From CAWCAW01 sp963714125 (GTDB taxonomy: Bacteria > Actinomycetota > Acidimicrobiia > Acidimicrobiales > UBA8190), in NCBI GenBank assembly GCA_963714125.1, contig OY970234.1, forward strand, positions 1,302,001-1,366,000: 64,000 nt of DNA, given 5' to 3'. A program made the position numbers and the translations under genes. The notes below the pieces were generated by a model. That model was not told where the DNA came from. It searched no databases and saw only the letters and a list, made by a program, of their open reading frames with translations. Positions 25,190-32,699 of the stretch are shown one piece after another; position 1 is the stretch's first letter; the number at the start of each line of letters is the position of its first letter.

Positions 25190-26122
25190 ATGGTGGACCG
25201 CCTGGAGCGACTGACGAACCTGGTGCTGGTGCTGCTCGACCAGCGGCCCAAGTCGCTGCGCGAGATCGCCACCGAGGTGCCCGGCTATCCCAAGGAAGGC
25301 GAAGCCCGCCGCCAAGCCTTCGAACGCGACAAGCGGACGCTGCGTGACGGGGGCGTGACCATCACCACCGTGGACATCGGTGGCAAGGAGCAAACCGGCT
25401 ACACCATTCGCGGCGAGGACTACTACCTGCCCGACCTCGACCTCGACGCCGACGAACAGACCGCCCTGAACCTCGCGGTGACAGGGGTGCACCTGGGCGA
25501 TCCTAGTGGTCGAGATGCTCTGTGGCGCCTGGGACTCCCGAGCGCGGCACCGGCTCGACCCCTGGCCGATCTCCCGTCATTGCCGGCCCTGCCGCAGTTG
25601 TACGAAGCGTTGCGCCAACGCGCCGCCGTGACCTTTACGTATCGCGGCGACGAGCGTCATGTGGCGCCGGCCGCGCTGCGTTTTCGTGGCGGCTGGTGGT
25701 ACCTGGTCGGCTTTGACACCGATAAGGGTGGTCCTCGTACTTTTCGGGTGGACCGCATGGATGGGCAACCGACGGTGGGTGGACTGGAAAGTGCGATGCT
25801 GCCGGCCGGCTTCGACCTGGACAAGGCGCTTCCCGACGAACCCTGGAAGATGGGGGACGGTGATCCGCTGTCCGTCGACGTCCTCGTCGACGCTGTGTTG
25901 GCCCCCCTCGTGGTCGCCGAGGTGGGTGAGCGCGCCGTCGTCGAGCGCCGAGGCGACGGCGCCGCGGTCATCCGCCTCGAGGTCACCAACGTCGACGCCT
26001 TACGGGGGTGGGTACTCGAGCTCTCCGATCACGCCGAGGTGCTCGGCCCGCTGGAGATCCGCCAAGACATGGTGTCGTGGCTGACGTCCATCGCCGCCGC
26101 CGAAGGGACTCGAGCACCGTGA
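25190..26122 (+). CDS. pafB: WYL-domain transcriptional regulator, PafB-like
   Basis: An N-terminal winged helix (MVDRLERLTNLVLVLLDQRP, then SLREIATEVPGYP) is followed by a WYL domain (residues about 140-215, FRGGWWYLVGFDTDKGGPRTFRVDRM) and a WCX extension. In mycobacteria PafB and PafC form a heterodimer that activates the LexA-independent DNA damage response, with WYL sensing single-stranded DNA. The adjacent PafC-like gene overlaps by 4 bp, which supports the same pairing here. No Pup-ligase gene is in the window, so the symbols rest on domain layout and pairing only. Confidence 0.85.
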   Translation: MVDRLERLTNLVLVLLDQRPKSLREIATEVPGYPKEGEARRQAFERDKRTLRDGGVTITTVDIGGKEQTGYTIRGEDYYLPDLDLDADEQTALNLAVTGVHLGDPSGRDALWRLGLPSAAPARPLADLPSLPALPQLYEALRQRAAVTFTYRGDERHVAPAALRFRGGWWYLVGFDTDKGGPRTFRVDRMDGQPTVGGLESAMLPAGFDLDKALPDEPWKMGDGDPLSVDVLVDAVLAPLVVAEVGERAVVERRGDGAAVIRLEVTNVDALRGWVLELSDHAEVLGPLEIRQDMVSWLTSIAAAEGTRAP

Positions 26123-27069
26123 CCGGACGTCCTGACGCCGGCCAGAGATTGCGGCGACTCCTGGCCGTTCTTACGTGGCTGGCTCGCCGTGGGCGCGCCT
26201 CGCTGCCGGAGCTGGCCGACCAGTTCGGGTTGTCAGCGGAGGATCTCATGGCCGACCTGGAGCTGGCCGCATGCTGCGGGCTCCCTCCGTATACGCCCGA
26301 CCAGCTCATGGAGATCATCGTCGACGACGAAGAAGTGGTGGCCAATCTCGGTCCCGAACTGGCACGTCCCCGGCGGCTGACGGCGGCGGAAGGTTTTGCC
26401 CTGGCCGCTTCGGCACGCGCCATTGCCGCCGTGCCCGGAGCGGACGCCGATGGCGCCTTGGCTCGCGCCCTGGCCAAGCTGGAATCGATTCTCGGCGACG
26501 GCGATCGTTTGCGTGTCGATCTCGACGAGCCGCCGCATCTCGAAGCGTTGCGCGCCGCGCTGTCGGCCGGAGCGCAAGTAGAGATCGCCTACTACTCGCT
26601 GTCGAGCGACGAAGAGACGCTGCGCGTGGTTGACCCCACGTCGGTGTTGTGGATGGACGGGCAGTGGTACCTCGACGGGTACTGCCACCGAGCCGGAGAT
26701 ACCCGCCGCTTTCGCGTGGACCGCGTGGTGTCGGTGCGCACCACCGGTGAGGACATTCCTGTCGCCGCCGACGACGTTCCCGGCGAAGAACCTGGTGCCT
26801 TCGTTCCGGGTCCTGGTGCCATCGTGGCGCGCCTGGTCGTCGACCCCGCCGGTTTGTGGGTGCTGGGCGCCGCTCCCACCCGGGCCCAGGTCCTTCGTGA
26901 TGACGGGCGTACGGAAATCGAGCTCGGCGTGGTGAGCATGGAGTGGTTCGGGCGTCTGCTGCTACGCCTCGGCCCCCATGCCCAGGTGCTCGGCCCTCCC
27001 GAACTGGCCGAAGTTGGGCCGCAAATGGCGGCTCGAATTCTCACCCGCTACCAAGTGGCCGACAACTGA
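26119..27069 (+). CDS. pafC: WYL-domain transcriptional regulator, PafC-like
   Basis: Partner of the preceding gene, 316 residues. It has an N-terminal helix-turn-helix (LLAVLTWLARRGRASLPEL) with the PafC signature LELAACCGLPPYTPDQLME. The WYL domain follows (about 155-225; MDGQWYLDGYCHRAGDTRRFRVDR), then a WCX domain. The GTG start at 26119 lies inside the stop region of pafB, so the two proteins should be made in equal amounts, consistent with the known heterodimer. Confidence 0.87.
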   Translation: MTGRPDAGQRLRRLLAVLTWLARRGRASLPELADQFGLSAEDLMADLELAACCGLPPYTPDQLMEIIVDDEEVVANLGPELARPRRLTAAEGFALAASARAIAAVPGADADGALARALAKLESILGDGDRLRVDLDEPPHLEALRAALSAGAQVEIAYYSLSSDEETLRVVDPTSVLWMDGQWYLDGYCHRAGDTRRFRVDRVVSVRTTGEDIPVAADDVPGEEPGAFVPGPGAIVARLVVDPAGLWVLGAAPTRAQVLRDDGRTEIELGVVSMEWFGRLLLRLGPHAQVLGPPELAEVGPQMAARILTRYQVADN

Positions 27070-27446
27070 CTAACCCCGCTAGCTCGCTTGCCCGGCGCCT
27101 GGCATCGCTCCCTGGTGTGGAGCAGTCAGAGTCCATGTTCGGCCACGGCCTCGCCTTCTGGGTGAAGGGCAAAGAGGTCGCGCATTTCGAAGGATCGGGG
27201 GTGATCGAAGTGCGCCTCACGAAGCAACGGATTGGTGAGCGCCGATCTGCCTTCAAGCAAGATGCACGTGTCGTACTCCGGCCGAGCGGCGCCGACTGGA
27301 TCACGGTTCGATTTGTTAAGGCCGATTGGGATTTCGTCGTCGAACTTGTGGCCGAGGCTGAATCGGCACACCGACCGCCACCGGGGGTTGCTCCTGTGCC
27401 GACCCCTACCGGTGCAGACCTACAGCGACGAAAACGGCTTCACTAA
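27066..27446 (+). CDS. luciferase-domain (PF17648-like) small protein
   Basis: A roughly 125-residue protein with the features of the small 'luciferase domain' family: FGHGLAFWVKGKEVAHFEGS, then IEVRLTKQRIGERR and SGADWITVRFVKADWDFVVELV. Despite the family name, members are not shown to be luciferases; their role is unknown. The true start is unclear. A CTG at 27066 overlaps the pafC stop and could couple translation. No ATG or GTG with a ribosome-binding site exists before the domain. A run of nine T (27461-27469) follows the gene. Confidence 0.6.
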   Translation: MTNPASSLARRLASLPGVEQSESMFGHGLAFWVKGKEVAHFEGSGVIEVRLTKQRIGERRSAFKQDARVVLRPSGADWITVRFVKADWDFVVELVAEAESAHRPPPGVAPVPTPTGADLQRRKRLH

Positions 27447-27569
27447 AATCGTACGAGTGGTTTTTTTTTGTTCGGTAGCGAGGGTGGTCGGCTGCTTAGC
27501 AAGCGGAGTGCCGAATCGGCCCTGCTCGCAAGCGAGTTTCGATACCCCTTGATTGAGCCACAAGTTACT

Positions 27570-27635
27570 GGGTACAAAGTGGAGCGTAGGTCTCATAGTC
27601 CGAAGGTCGGAGGTTGAAATCCTCCTCCCGTCAGT
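27570..27635 (+). pseudogene. decayed tRNA-Met/fMet-like sequence
   Basis: The sequence looks like the 3' two-thirds of an initiator-type tRNA. It has a CTCATAG anticodon loop with CAT at 27594-27596, then CCGAAGGTC, then a perfect 5-bp T stem (GGAGG/CCTCC) with loop TTGAAAT, then CTCCCG. The D arm is largely deleted, the anticodon stem has two mismatches and the T loop has C changed to G. It therefore cannot fold into a working tRNA. tRNA genes are common integration sites for mobile elements, and a relaxase gene lies 2 kb downstream. Confidence 0.6.
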
Positions 27636-27729
27636 AGGAGCCGTTTCTCATGGGCGTTCCCGGTCTATCGAACAAGTCGACATATCCAACGAACGCTCCC
27701 GGAACTGTGGCGGGCGCTCGGGTTCTCCC

Positions 27730-29199
27730 GTGAGGACGGTGCGCGCGCGAAGGCACGTGCGTCTGCCCCTCATCGTGATGGCGACTCTGTTGGTTGCGAC
27801 CCTTGGCTGCTCCAGCGCCGCCATAGCGGGCTCGCGGGCCACGCCACGGGCCTCCTCCGGCTTCGGCTCCAACTGGACCACCTACCACGGGAACGCCGAG
27901 GCGACCGGCGTCTCTGGGTCCGTCAAATTGTTGCCATCGCGATCGGCTTGGACCTCGCCAGCCCTGGACGGGCAGCTCTATGGCGAGCCGCTCGTCGCCG
28001 ACGGGCGGATTGTCGATGCCACCGAAAACGACACCGTGTATGTGTTGGCCGCCGACAGTGGGCAGGTATTGTGGTCACGCCATCTCGCCACCCCAGTGCC
28101 GTCTTCGGATCTACCCTGCGGCGACATCTCGCCCCAAGTCGGTATCACGGGCACTCCGGTGATCGACCTGAGTCGCCACGAGATCTTTGTCGACGCCGAC
28201 ACGCTGATCAGCGGCCCGGCTGCATCTGGTGGGGTGGAGGCATCCCATGTTCTCTTCGGGCTCGACCTGTATACGGGCACGGTTGAGCTGGACCAGTCGG
28301 CCATGCCAAGCGCTGGCGAGGATCAGCTCGCCCAGTTACAGCGGCCAGGACTGGCACTCGATAACGGGAACGTGGTGATCGCGTACGGCCAGAACACGGG
28401 CGACTGTCCCGGCCCCAACGGTCCCGCCCACGGCTACGTCGTTTCGATCCCGGAGGTCGGCGGCACTCTGAGCTATTTCCAGATCGGCAGTGGCCAAGAT
28501 CGCGGCGCGGTGTGGATGGGCGGGAGCCCTCCGGTTGTCGACCCTCATGGGAACGTCTACGTGGCGAGCGCGGACGGCTACAACCTCGGCGCCGGCCAGC
28601 CGTACGACGACAGCGACGCCGTGCTCGAGCTATCGCCCCTCATGCAGCTCGAGTCGATCTTCTATCCGAGCGACTGGCAGACGCTCAGTGGCGACGACCT
28701 GGACCTCGGAACGGGGGACCCAGTGCTCGTGCACGGATTCGTGTTCCAGATCGGCAAGACGGACATCGCCTATCTGCTGCATCAGGGACATCTCGGCGGC
28801 GAGGAGGGCCAGGTCGCCTCGCTGTCGATGTGCAGCGGCAACCCCGATGGTGGGCACGCGGTGCGTGGCTCGGTCATCTACGTGCCTTGCCCGAACGGTG
28901 TGACGGCCGTCAAGGTATTGAGAAAGGCCCCGTACCTCAAGCAGCTCTGGACCGACAACGACGGCTCCGCCAGCAGCCCGATCATTGCCGATGGGCTGGT
29001 GTGGACGATCGGTAGCGGCAGCGTGCACGGTCTTAACCCCGCCAATGGCCAGCAGGAAGTCTCGATACCCTTCGGCGCCTACGCGAACCACTTCCCGACG
29101 CCATCGGTCGGCGATGGCCTCCTGCTGCTCCCCGGTACCGACCAGGTCTTCGCCTTCATGGGCCCGGCCGGACTGCCGCCAGCCCCTCCCGCCGCCTAA
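27730..29199 (+). CDS. exported PQQ-like beta-propeller protein, probable lipoprotein
   Basis: A 489-residue protein with an N-terminal signal (LPLIVMATLLVATLGCSS) ending in a possible lipobox (TLGC). The body has repeated propeller blades with PQQ/WD-like strands: VYVLAADSGQVLWSRHL near residue 100, GNVYVASADGYNLG near 280 and a final VWTIGSGSVHGLNPANGQQ near 430. Such proteins are outer-face scaffolds or quinoprotein-like enzymes; no PQQ ligand set can be shown, so a catalytic role is not claimed. GTG 27730 is chosen because the signal sequence begins there; the frame stays open upstream through the tRNA relic. Confidence 0.75.
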   Translation: MRTVRARRHVRLPLIVMATLLVATLGCSSAAIAGSRATPRASSGFGSNWTTYHGNAEATGVSGSVKLLPSRSAWTSPALDGQLYGEPLVADGRIVDATENDTVYVLAADSGQVLWSRHLATPVPSSDLPCGDISPQVGITGTPVIDLSRHEIFVDADTLISGPAASGGVEASHVLFGLDLYTGTVELDQSAMPSAGEDQLAQLQRPGLALDNGNVVIAYGQNTGDCPGPNGPAHGYVVSIPEVGGTLSYFQIGSGQDRGAVWMGGSPPVVDPHGNVYVASADGYNLGAGQPYDDSDAVLELSPLMQLESIFYPSDWQTLSGDDLDLGTGDPVLVHGFVFQIGKTDIAYLLHQGHLGGEEGQVASLSMCSGNPDGGHAVRGSVIYVPCPNGVTAVKVLRKAPYLKQLWTDNDGSASSPIIADGLVWTIGSGSVHGLNPANGQQEVSIPFGAYANHFPTPSVGDGLLLLPGTDQVFAFMGPAGLPPAPPAA

Positions 29200-29586
29200 C
29201 GCTGACTCGTGACAATTGGCGGTGGCTCGCCTGGCGCCGCAAGTGGCGATCGAGGATTGGGACCCCATCTCGGTAACCAGGGGATTGATCGTCCGCAGCC
29301 GCCTCCGGCATGAGCATTGTTTCGGGCTCGGGGACTGGGCCGGGGGAAACCCACGCGGTGTTCGCGTCGCTGGGTGAAAGCAGATGGGACAGGTCGGAAC
29401 CGAGTCCGTCACTTTCGGACTGACTCGGTTCGGAAAAGCGATGGCTATCCGCACTGGTCCGTGTGACATGCCAGCCAAATCCTCCTCGTTGAAGGACCTG
29501 GCGATCTGCACCCCAGCATTGCGACCTCGGAGGGAGGAGTTGGGCGAAGTCCCCGTCACCTTGCTGGCGCACGGTGCACCCCGGAG
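29200..29586. other. 387-bp gene-free stretch upstream of the relaxase gene
   Basis: No gene is evident. It holds the long inverted repeat described separately at 29397-29431 and a GAGGGAGGAG purine run near 29530. Its position directly upstream of a relaxase gene makes it the natural place for a transfer origin. Confidence 0.4.
29397..29431. repeat. long imperfect inverted repeat, candidate oriT hairpin
   Basis: GAACCGAGTC (29397-29406) and GACTCGGTTC (29422-29431) are perfect inverted repeats. Inside them AGTCCG and CGGACT also pair around a 7-base loop (TCACTTT). Together they make a 12-bp stem with a 4-base GACT insertion on one side. It lies 156 bp before a MobF relaxase start. Inverted repeats next to nic sites are typical of transfer origins; no nic site can be assigned by eye. 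Confidence 0.45.
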
Positions 29587-30840
29587 GTGCGCGTGCTGCG
29601 GGTGGGGAAGGTCCGAAGTGGAGGACATGCGTATTACTTGGATGTGACCGGCGATGATCGGCACCCCGGTATCGAGGCACAGGGGCGCTGGGTTGGACGG
29701 GGCCGCGCCGACCTCGGGTTGGCCGGACCGGTGGCGGGGCCGGATCTGGAGGCGGTACTTGGGGGAGCGGCGCCGCGCACCGGTGAAATGCTGGGGCTCG
29801 CGCATAACCGGGTGACCGTGGCCGGCTTCGATCTCACCTTCAGCGCCCCGAAGTCCGTCAGCCTGTTGCATGCCTTGAGCGATCCCGATGTCGCCGCTCA
29901 AGTCGGGGCCGGACATGACGCCGCGGTGGGTAGCGCCCTCGATTACGTGGAGCGCCATGCCTTGGCCGTACGACGCCAGCAGGACGTGGGCCGCATTCCT
30001 GTCGCCGCACAGGGTGTCGCCACCGCCGGCTTCGTGCATCGCACCAGTCGCGCCTTGGATCCGCACCTGCACACGCACGTAGTGATGGCCAACCTCGGTC
30101 GGGCCGACGGCACGTGGAGCGCACTCGACGGACGAGGCGTCTATGCGCACGCCCGCGCCGCGTCCGCTCTGTATCACGTCCAACTCCGTCATGAACTGAC
30201 GAGTCGCTTGGGTGTGGCGTGGGACGCCCCTGATCGGGGGCGGGCCGACATCGAAGGCATCGGTCTCGAAGCACGGAAAACGTTCTCCCGACGGGCGGCC
30301 TCGATCGCCGCCCAGTTGGCTGAGTGGGGACAGGACGGGGGCCGGGCCGCCGAAGCCGCCTCCCATGTCACCCGCCCTCCCAAGGACATGGGTGTCACCG
30401 TGGAGGAACTGCGTCCAGAATGGCAATCACGGGCGTCTGCGATCGGACTGAGTCCCCAACGCCTTGATGCCGTGCTCGGGCGAGTACCGGCGCGACTTGT
30501 CGGCGAGCAGTCGGCGACGTTGACGACCGCACTGGCGTCGGAGGTGCAGAGCTCCCTCGGAGAAAGCGCCACTCGACGCGACGTGGTGCGGCGGTGGTGC
30601 GAAGTACTGCCTAACGCGGTCCCGGCCCGTGCCGTGGAGGATGCCGCCGACCAGTTGTTGCCATCCTTGTCACCGGTTGGTGGTGTGGCCGGACGTAATG
30701 GACCCGGTGTGGCGGAGCGGCGTTATGTCATCGAACCGCCGATGTTGCAACGCGCTTTGGCATCACGGGGTATGGATCGTGTGCGAGCCCCCGAACGTCA
30801 CCGCCAGCGCGGCTACGACATGGGGATGGGTCTCGGATAG
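29587..30840 (+). CDS. MobF (TrwC/TraI-type) relaxase domain protein without helicase
   Basis: Residues 1-290 are a TrwC-type relaxase. The N-terminal catalytic tyrosines are in GGHAYYLDV, FDLTFSAPKSVSLL is a family signature, and the metal-binding HUH motif is DPHLHTHVVM near residue 160. These enzymes nick the transfer origin and stay bound to the 5' end of the strand. Classical TrwC/TraI proteins continue into a superfamily I helicase; this one stops at 417 residues with no Walker motif. It is therefore either a truncated remnant or a relaxase-only form. No coupling protein or type IV secretion genes are nearby. GTG 29587 is the start. Confidence 0.85.
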   Translation: MRVLRVGKVRSGGHAYYLDVTGDDRHPGIEAQGRWVGRGRADLGLAGPVAGPDLEAVLGGAAPRTGEMLGLAHNRVTVAGFDLTFSAPKSVSLLHALSDPDVAAQVGAGHDAAVGSALDYVERHALAVRRQQDVGRIPVAAQGVATAGFVHRTSRALDPHLHTHVVMANLGRADGTWSALDGRGVYAHARAASALYHVQLRHELTSRLGVAWDAPDRGRADIEGIGLEARKTFSRRAASIAAQLAEWGQDGGRAAEAASHVTRPPKDMGVTVEELRPEWQSRASAIGLSPQRLDAVLGRVPARLVGEQSATLTTALASEVQSSLGESATRRDVVRRWCEVLPNAVPARAVEDAADQLLPSLSPVGGVAGRNGPGVAERRYVIEPPMLQRALASRGMDRVRAPERHRQRGYDMGMGLG

Positions 30841-30847
30841 GGCGCGT

Positions 30848-31330
30848 TCAATCCGATGCGATGAGCGGTCCAGCGTCGCCGTAGCCCTGGCGCACACCTT
30901 GCCCGGCGCGGCGCGTCAGCTTCTCAGGCTCGTACAACATCTCGTAGGCGTTGCGGGCGTGCTTGCGAGCCCGGTCGACGCACACGGCGGCGAGGCGGAC
31001 GGGATCTTTCTCCTCGTTCTCGTGCACGAAGACCTCGAGCACGTGGGTGTTGGTGAGCAGCTGGGCCATCATGATCCCCTGGGAGGCCTCGTGGGCACAG
31101 ACCTCGTCGATGGCGGCTTTGCCGGGCATGCCCAGGGCCACGATGATGTCGCAGCCGTCGTTTTCGATAAGCCTCTTGCACTCCACCCCGAGGTCTTTGA
31201 ACCCCGGCACCGTACGCCTGAGCACCTCGAAGCGCTCGCCGTAGCCGGCGCATTGCTTCAGCTCATCGACGGCCTCGGCTCCCATGTCGTAGCGGGCGAA
31301 CATGGTGTCCACCACCCCGATGCGGTCCAT
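30848..31330 (-). CDS. archaeal-type riboflavin synthase
   Basis: A 160-residue protein closely resembling archaeal riboflavin synthase (RibC, related to lumazine synthase) and not the bacterial RibE trimer. Signatures are IGVVDTMFARYDMG at the start, RRTVPGFKDLGVECKRL, CDIIVALGMPGKAAIDEVCA, TNTHVLEVFVHENE, and RRAGQGVRQGYGDAGP at the end. It catalyses dismutation of two 6,7-dimethyl-8-ribityllumazines to riboflavin. ATG 31330 gives the canonical N-terminus; GGAG lies just upstream. No other riboflavin genes are in the window. It converges on the relaxase gene, 7 bp apart. Confidence 0.88.
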   Translation of the reverse strand: MDRIGVVDTMFARYDMGAEAVDELKQCAGYGERFEVLRRTVPGFKDLGVECKRLIENDGCDIIVALGMPGKAAIDEVCAHEASQGIMMAQLLTNTHVLEVFVHENEEKDPVRLAAVCVDRARKHARNAYEMLYEPEKLTRRAGQGVRQGYGDAGPLIASD

Positions 31331-31392
31331 GGCTCCGATTCTCTCACGCCCGCCCGGGACTATCGTTTCGAGCACCAGGGGAAGGAGCCGGC

Positions 31393-31866
31393 ATGTCCGA
31401 CAAGCCCAGCTATCTCAGCCTGCTCAACGGCATCGCCGTGGGCGAGGCCAGGACGCATCGGTATCTGAACGTGTGGATCGAGACCACCACGGACCTCGAG
31501 GTGGAGGCCCTGCTGCGCACGGTAACGGCGCGTGAAGGCGAGCACTCGATGAGCTTCGCCCGCCGTGTCAACGAGCTCGGCTACACGGTGCGGGTCCACG
31601 TCGACCCCAAGGAAGCCGAAGAGCTCGAGGTGGCGGCCTCGGACCGAAGCGATCTCGAGAAGCTCGAGTATTTCGGGCTCGTGCAGCCGGAAGGAAAAGG
31701 CGGCGCCCTCGATTACTTCGACGACATCTTCAAGGACCACACCATCGACATCCGTTCCGGCGAGCTGCTCGGCCGCTACATCGCCGAGGAGTTCGACACG
31801 GCCCGGCTGGTACGCGCCTGCTACGAGAAGCTCCGCACTCGCACGGCGGCGGCCGTCACCTCCTAA
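31393..31866 (+). CDS. ferritin-like domain protein
   Basis: A 157-residue helical protein. Residues 14-66 hold acidic and histidine residues with ferritin-like spacing: GEARTHRYLNVWIE followed by VTAREGEHSMSFARRVNELG (an EXXH pair on the second helix). The second half is acidic with no recognised motif except a second helical pair near its end. A di-iron rubrerythrin-like role is possible, but only one clear EXXH is visible. ATG 31393 has GGGAAGGAG upstream. Confidence 0.6.
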   Translation: MSDKPSYLSLLNGIAVGEARTHRYLNVWIETTTDLEVEALLRTVTAREGEHSMSFARRVNELGYTVRVHVDPKEAEELEVAASDRSDLEKLEYFGLVQPEGKGGALDYFDDIFKDHTIDIRSGELLGRYIAEEFDTARLVRACYEKLRTRTAAAVTS

Positions 31867-31878
31867 AGCACAGGATTC

Positions 31879-32523
31879 TCAGCCGGCGCCGCCGAAATAG
31901 CGGGCCAGGTCGTCGGCGAGCTCACCACAGAGCCGACGCAGAAGATCGAGGCGCGTGGCGTGATCGGCGGCTTCGAGCAGCCGCTGCTGGTCGGCCACTC
32001 CCAGCGGAGCCGCGGCGCACAGCCGCCACAGCTCGACATCGGCTCGGTCGTCGACCTCGGTCAGGTCGGCGTTGGTGTCCTCGCCCATTTCGGACAGCAG
32101 AACCCGGGCTCGCGTTACCTCAGCACGCGCCGAGGCCAGCGCGCCGTGATCGGGATCCCAGGGCGCTTCGTCGACGTGCTCGACGAGGGCGCGGGGGTAG
32201 GGATCGTCGGCCATCCAGGATTGGATACGGATGCGGTGGGTTCCACTGGCTACCAGCCCCCACCGGCCGTCGTCGAGCGACTGGGCCACCTCGATGCGCG
32301 CCACGGTCCCCAGCCCGACACGCTGGTCGCCGCCGCCCACTTCCGAGCCTCGTGAGATGAGCACCACCCCGAAGGTGCCGTCGCCGGCCAGGCAGTCGCG
32401 CACCAGGGCCCGGTAGCGGTCTTCGAAGACGTGCAAGGCGATGGGCGCATGGGGAAGGAGCACTGTCCCCAGCGGGAACATGGGCAAAGGGCCCGAAGGG
32501 CTCACTGGACCCGAAGCGCTCAC
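31879..32523 (-). CDS. LON substrate-binding-domain protein
   Basis: A 214-residue protein made of the Lon N-terminal substrate-binding domain alone: MFPLGTVLLPHAPIALHVFE, then RYRALVRDCL, GTVARIEVAQ and GTHRIRI. It lacks the AAA+ and protease domains of Lon. Such stand-alone proteins are common in actinobacteria and their role is unknown; a link to protein quality control is inferred from the domain. GTG 32523 overlaps the stop of bsaP (GTGA), indicating coupling; ATG 32481 at the domain start is an alternative. Confidence 0.85.
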   Translation of the reverse strand: MSASGPVSPSGPLPMFPLGTVLLPHAPIALHVFEDRYRALVRDCLAGDGTFGVVLISRGSEVGGGDQRVGLGTVARIEVAQSLDDGRWGLVASGTHRIRIQSWMADDPYPRALVEHVDEAPWDPDHGALASARAEVTRARVLLSEMGEDTNADLTEVDDRADVELWRLCAAAPLGVADQQRLLEAADHATRLDLLRRLCGELADDLARYFGGAG

Positions 32524-32699
32524 TGGGGGTCGAGGATGCCGTGGCTGCGACAGCGCGCCGTGAATCCGGCCGGGGTCACGGCCACGGCCATACGCCCACC
32601 GCACTGGGGGCAGAAGCGAGGCGGATCAAGCGGCCGGCTGCATCCCGCGCAACTTGAGGCCGGACGCCCACATCCCGTGCAGTGAGCCGGCTCGCTCAG
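32520..32699 (-). CDS. bsaP: biotin synthase auxiliary protein BsaP (zinc/iron ribbon-like)
   Basis: A 59-residue protein with cysteine pairs CTGCGR, CAGC and CPQCGGR and the C-terminal VTPAGFTARCRSHG. It matches the actinobacterial BsaP family (Rv1590 type) found directly after bioB and needed for biotin synthase activity. No ATG, GTG or TTG is available in frame near bioB. The only plausible start is a CTG at 32699, which overlaps the bioB TGA (CTGA). The stop overlaps the LON-domain gene start, so all three genes are tightly linked. The start codon is an inference. Confidence 0.75.
   Translation of the reverse strand: MSEPAHCTGCGRPASSCAGCSRPLDPPRFCPQCGGRMAVAVTPAGFTARCRSHGILDPQ

Noticed and set aside
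27570..27635. Functional tRNA gene
   Set aside because: The D arm is largely missing and the anticodon stem has mismatches, so cloverleaf folding fails.
28630..30426. 598-codon minus-strand open frame across the propeller and relaxase genes
   Set aside because: The translated protein is Arg/Gly/His-rich without domains, while both plus-strand genes have clear motifs.
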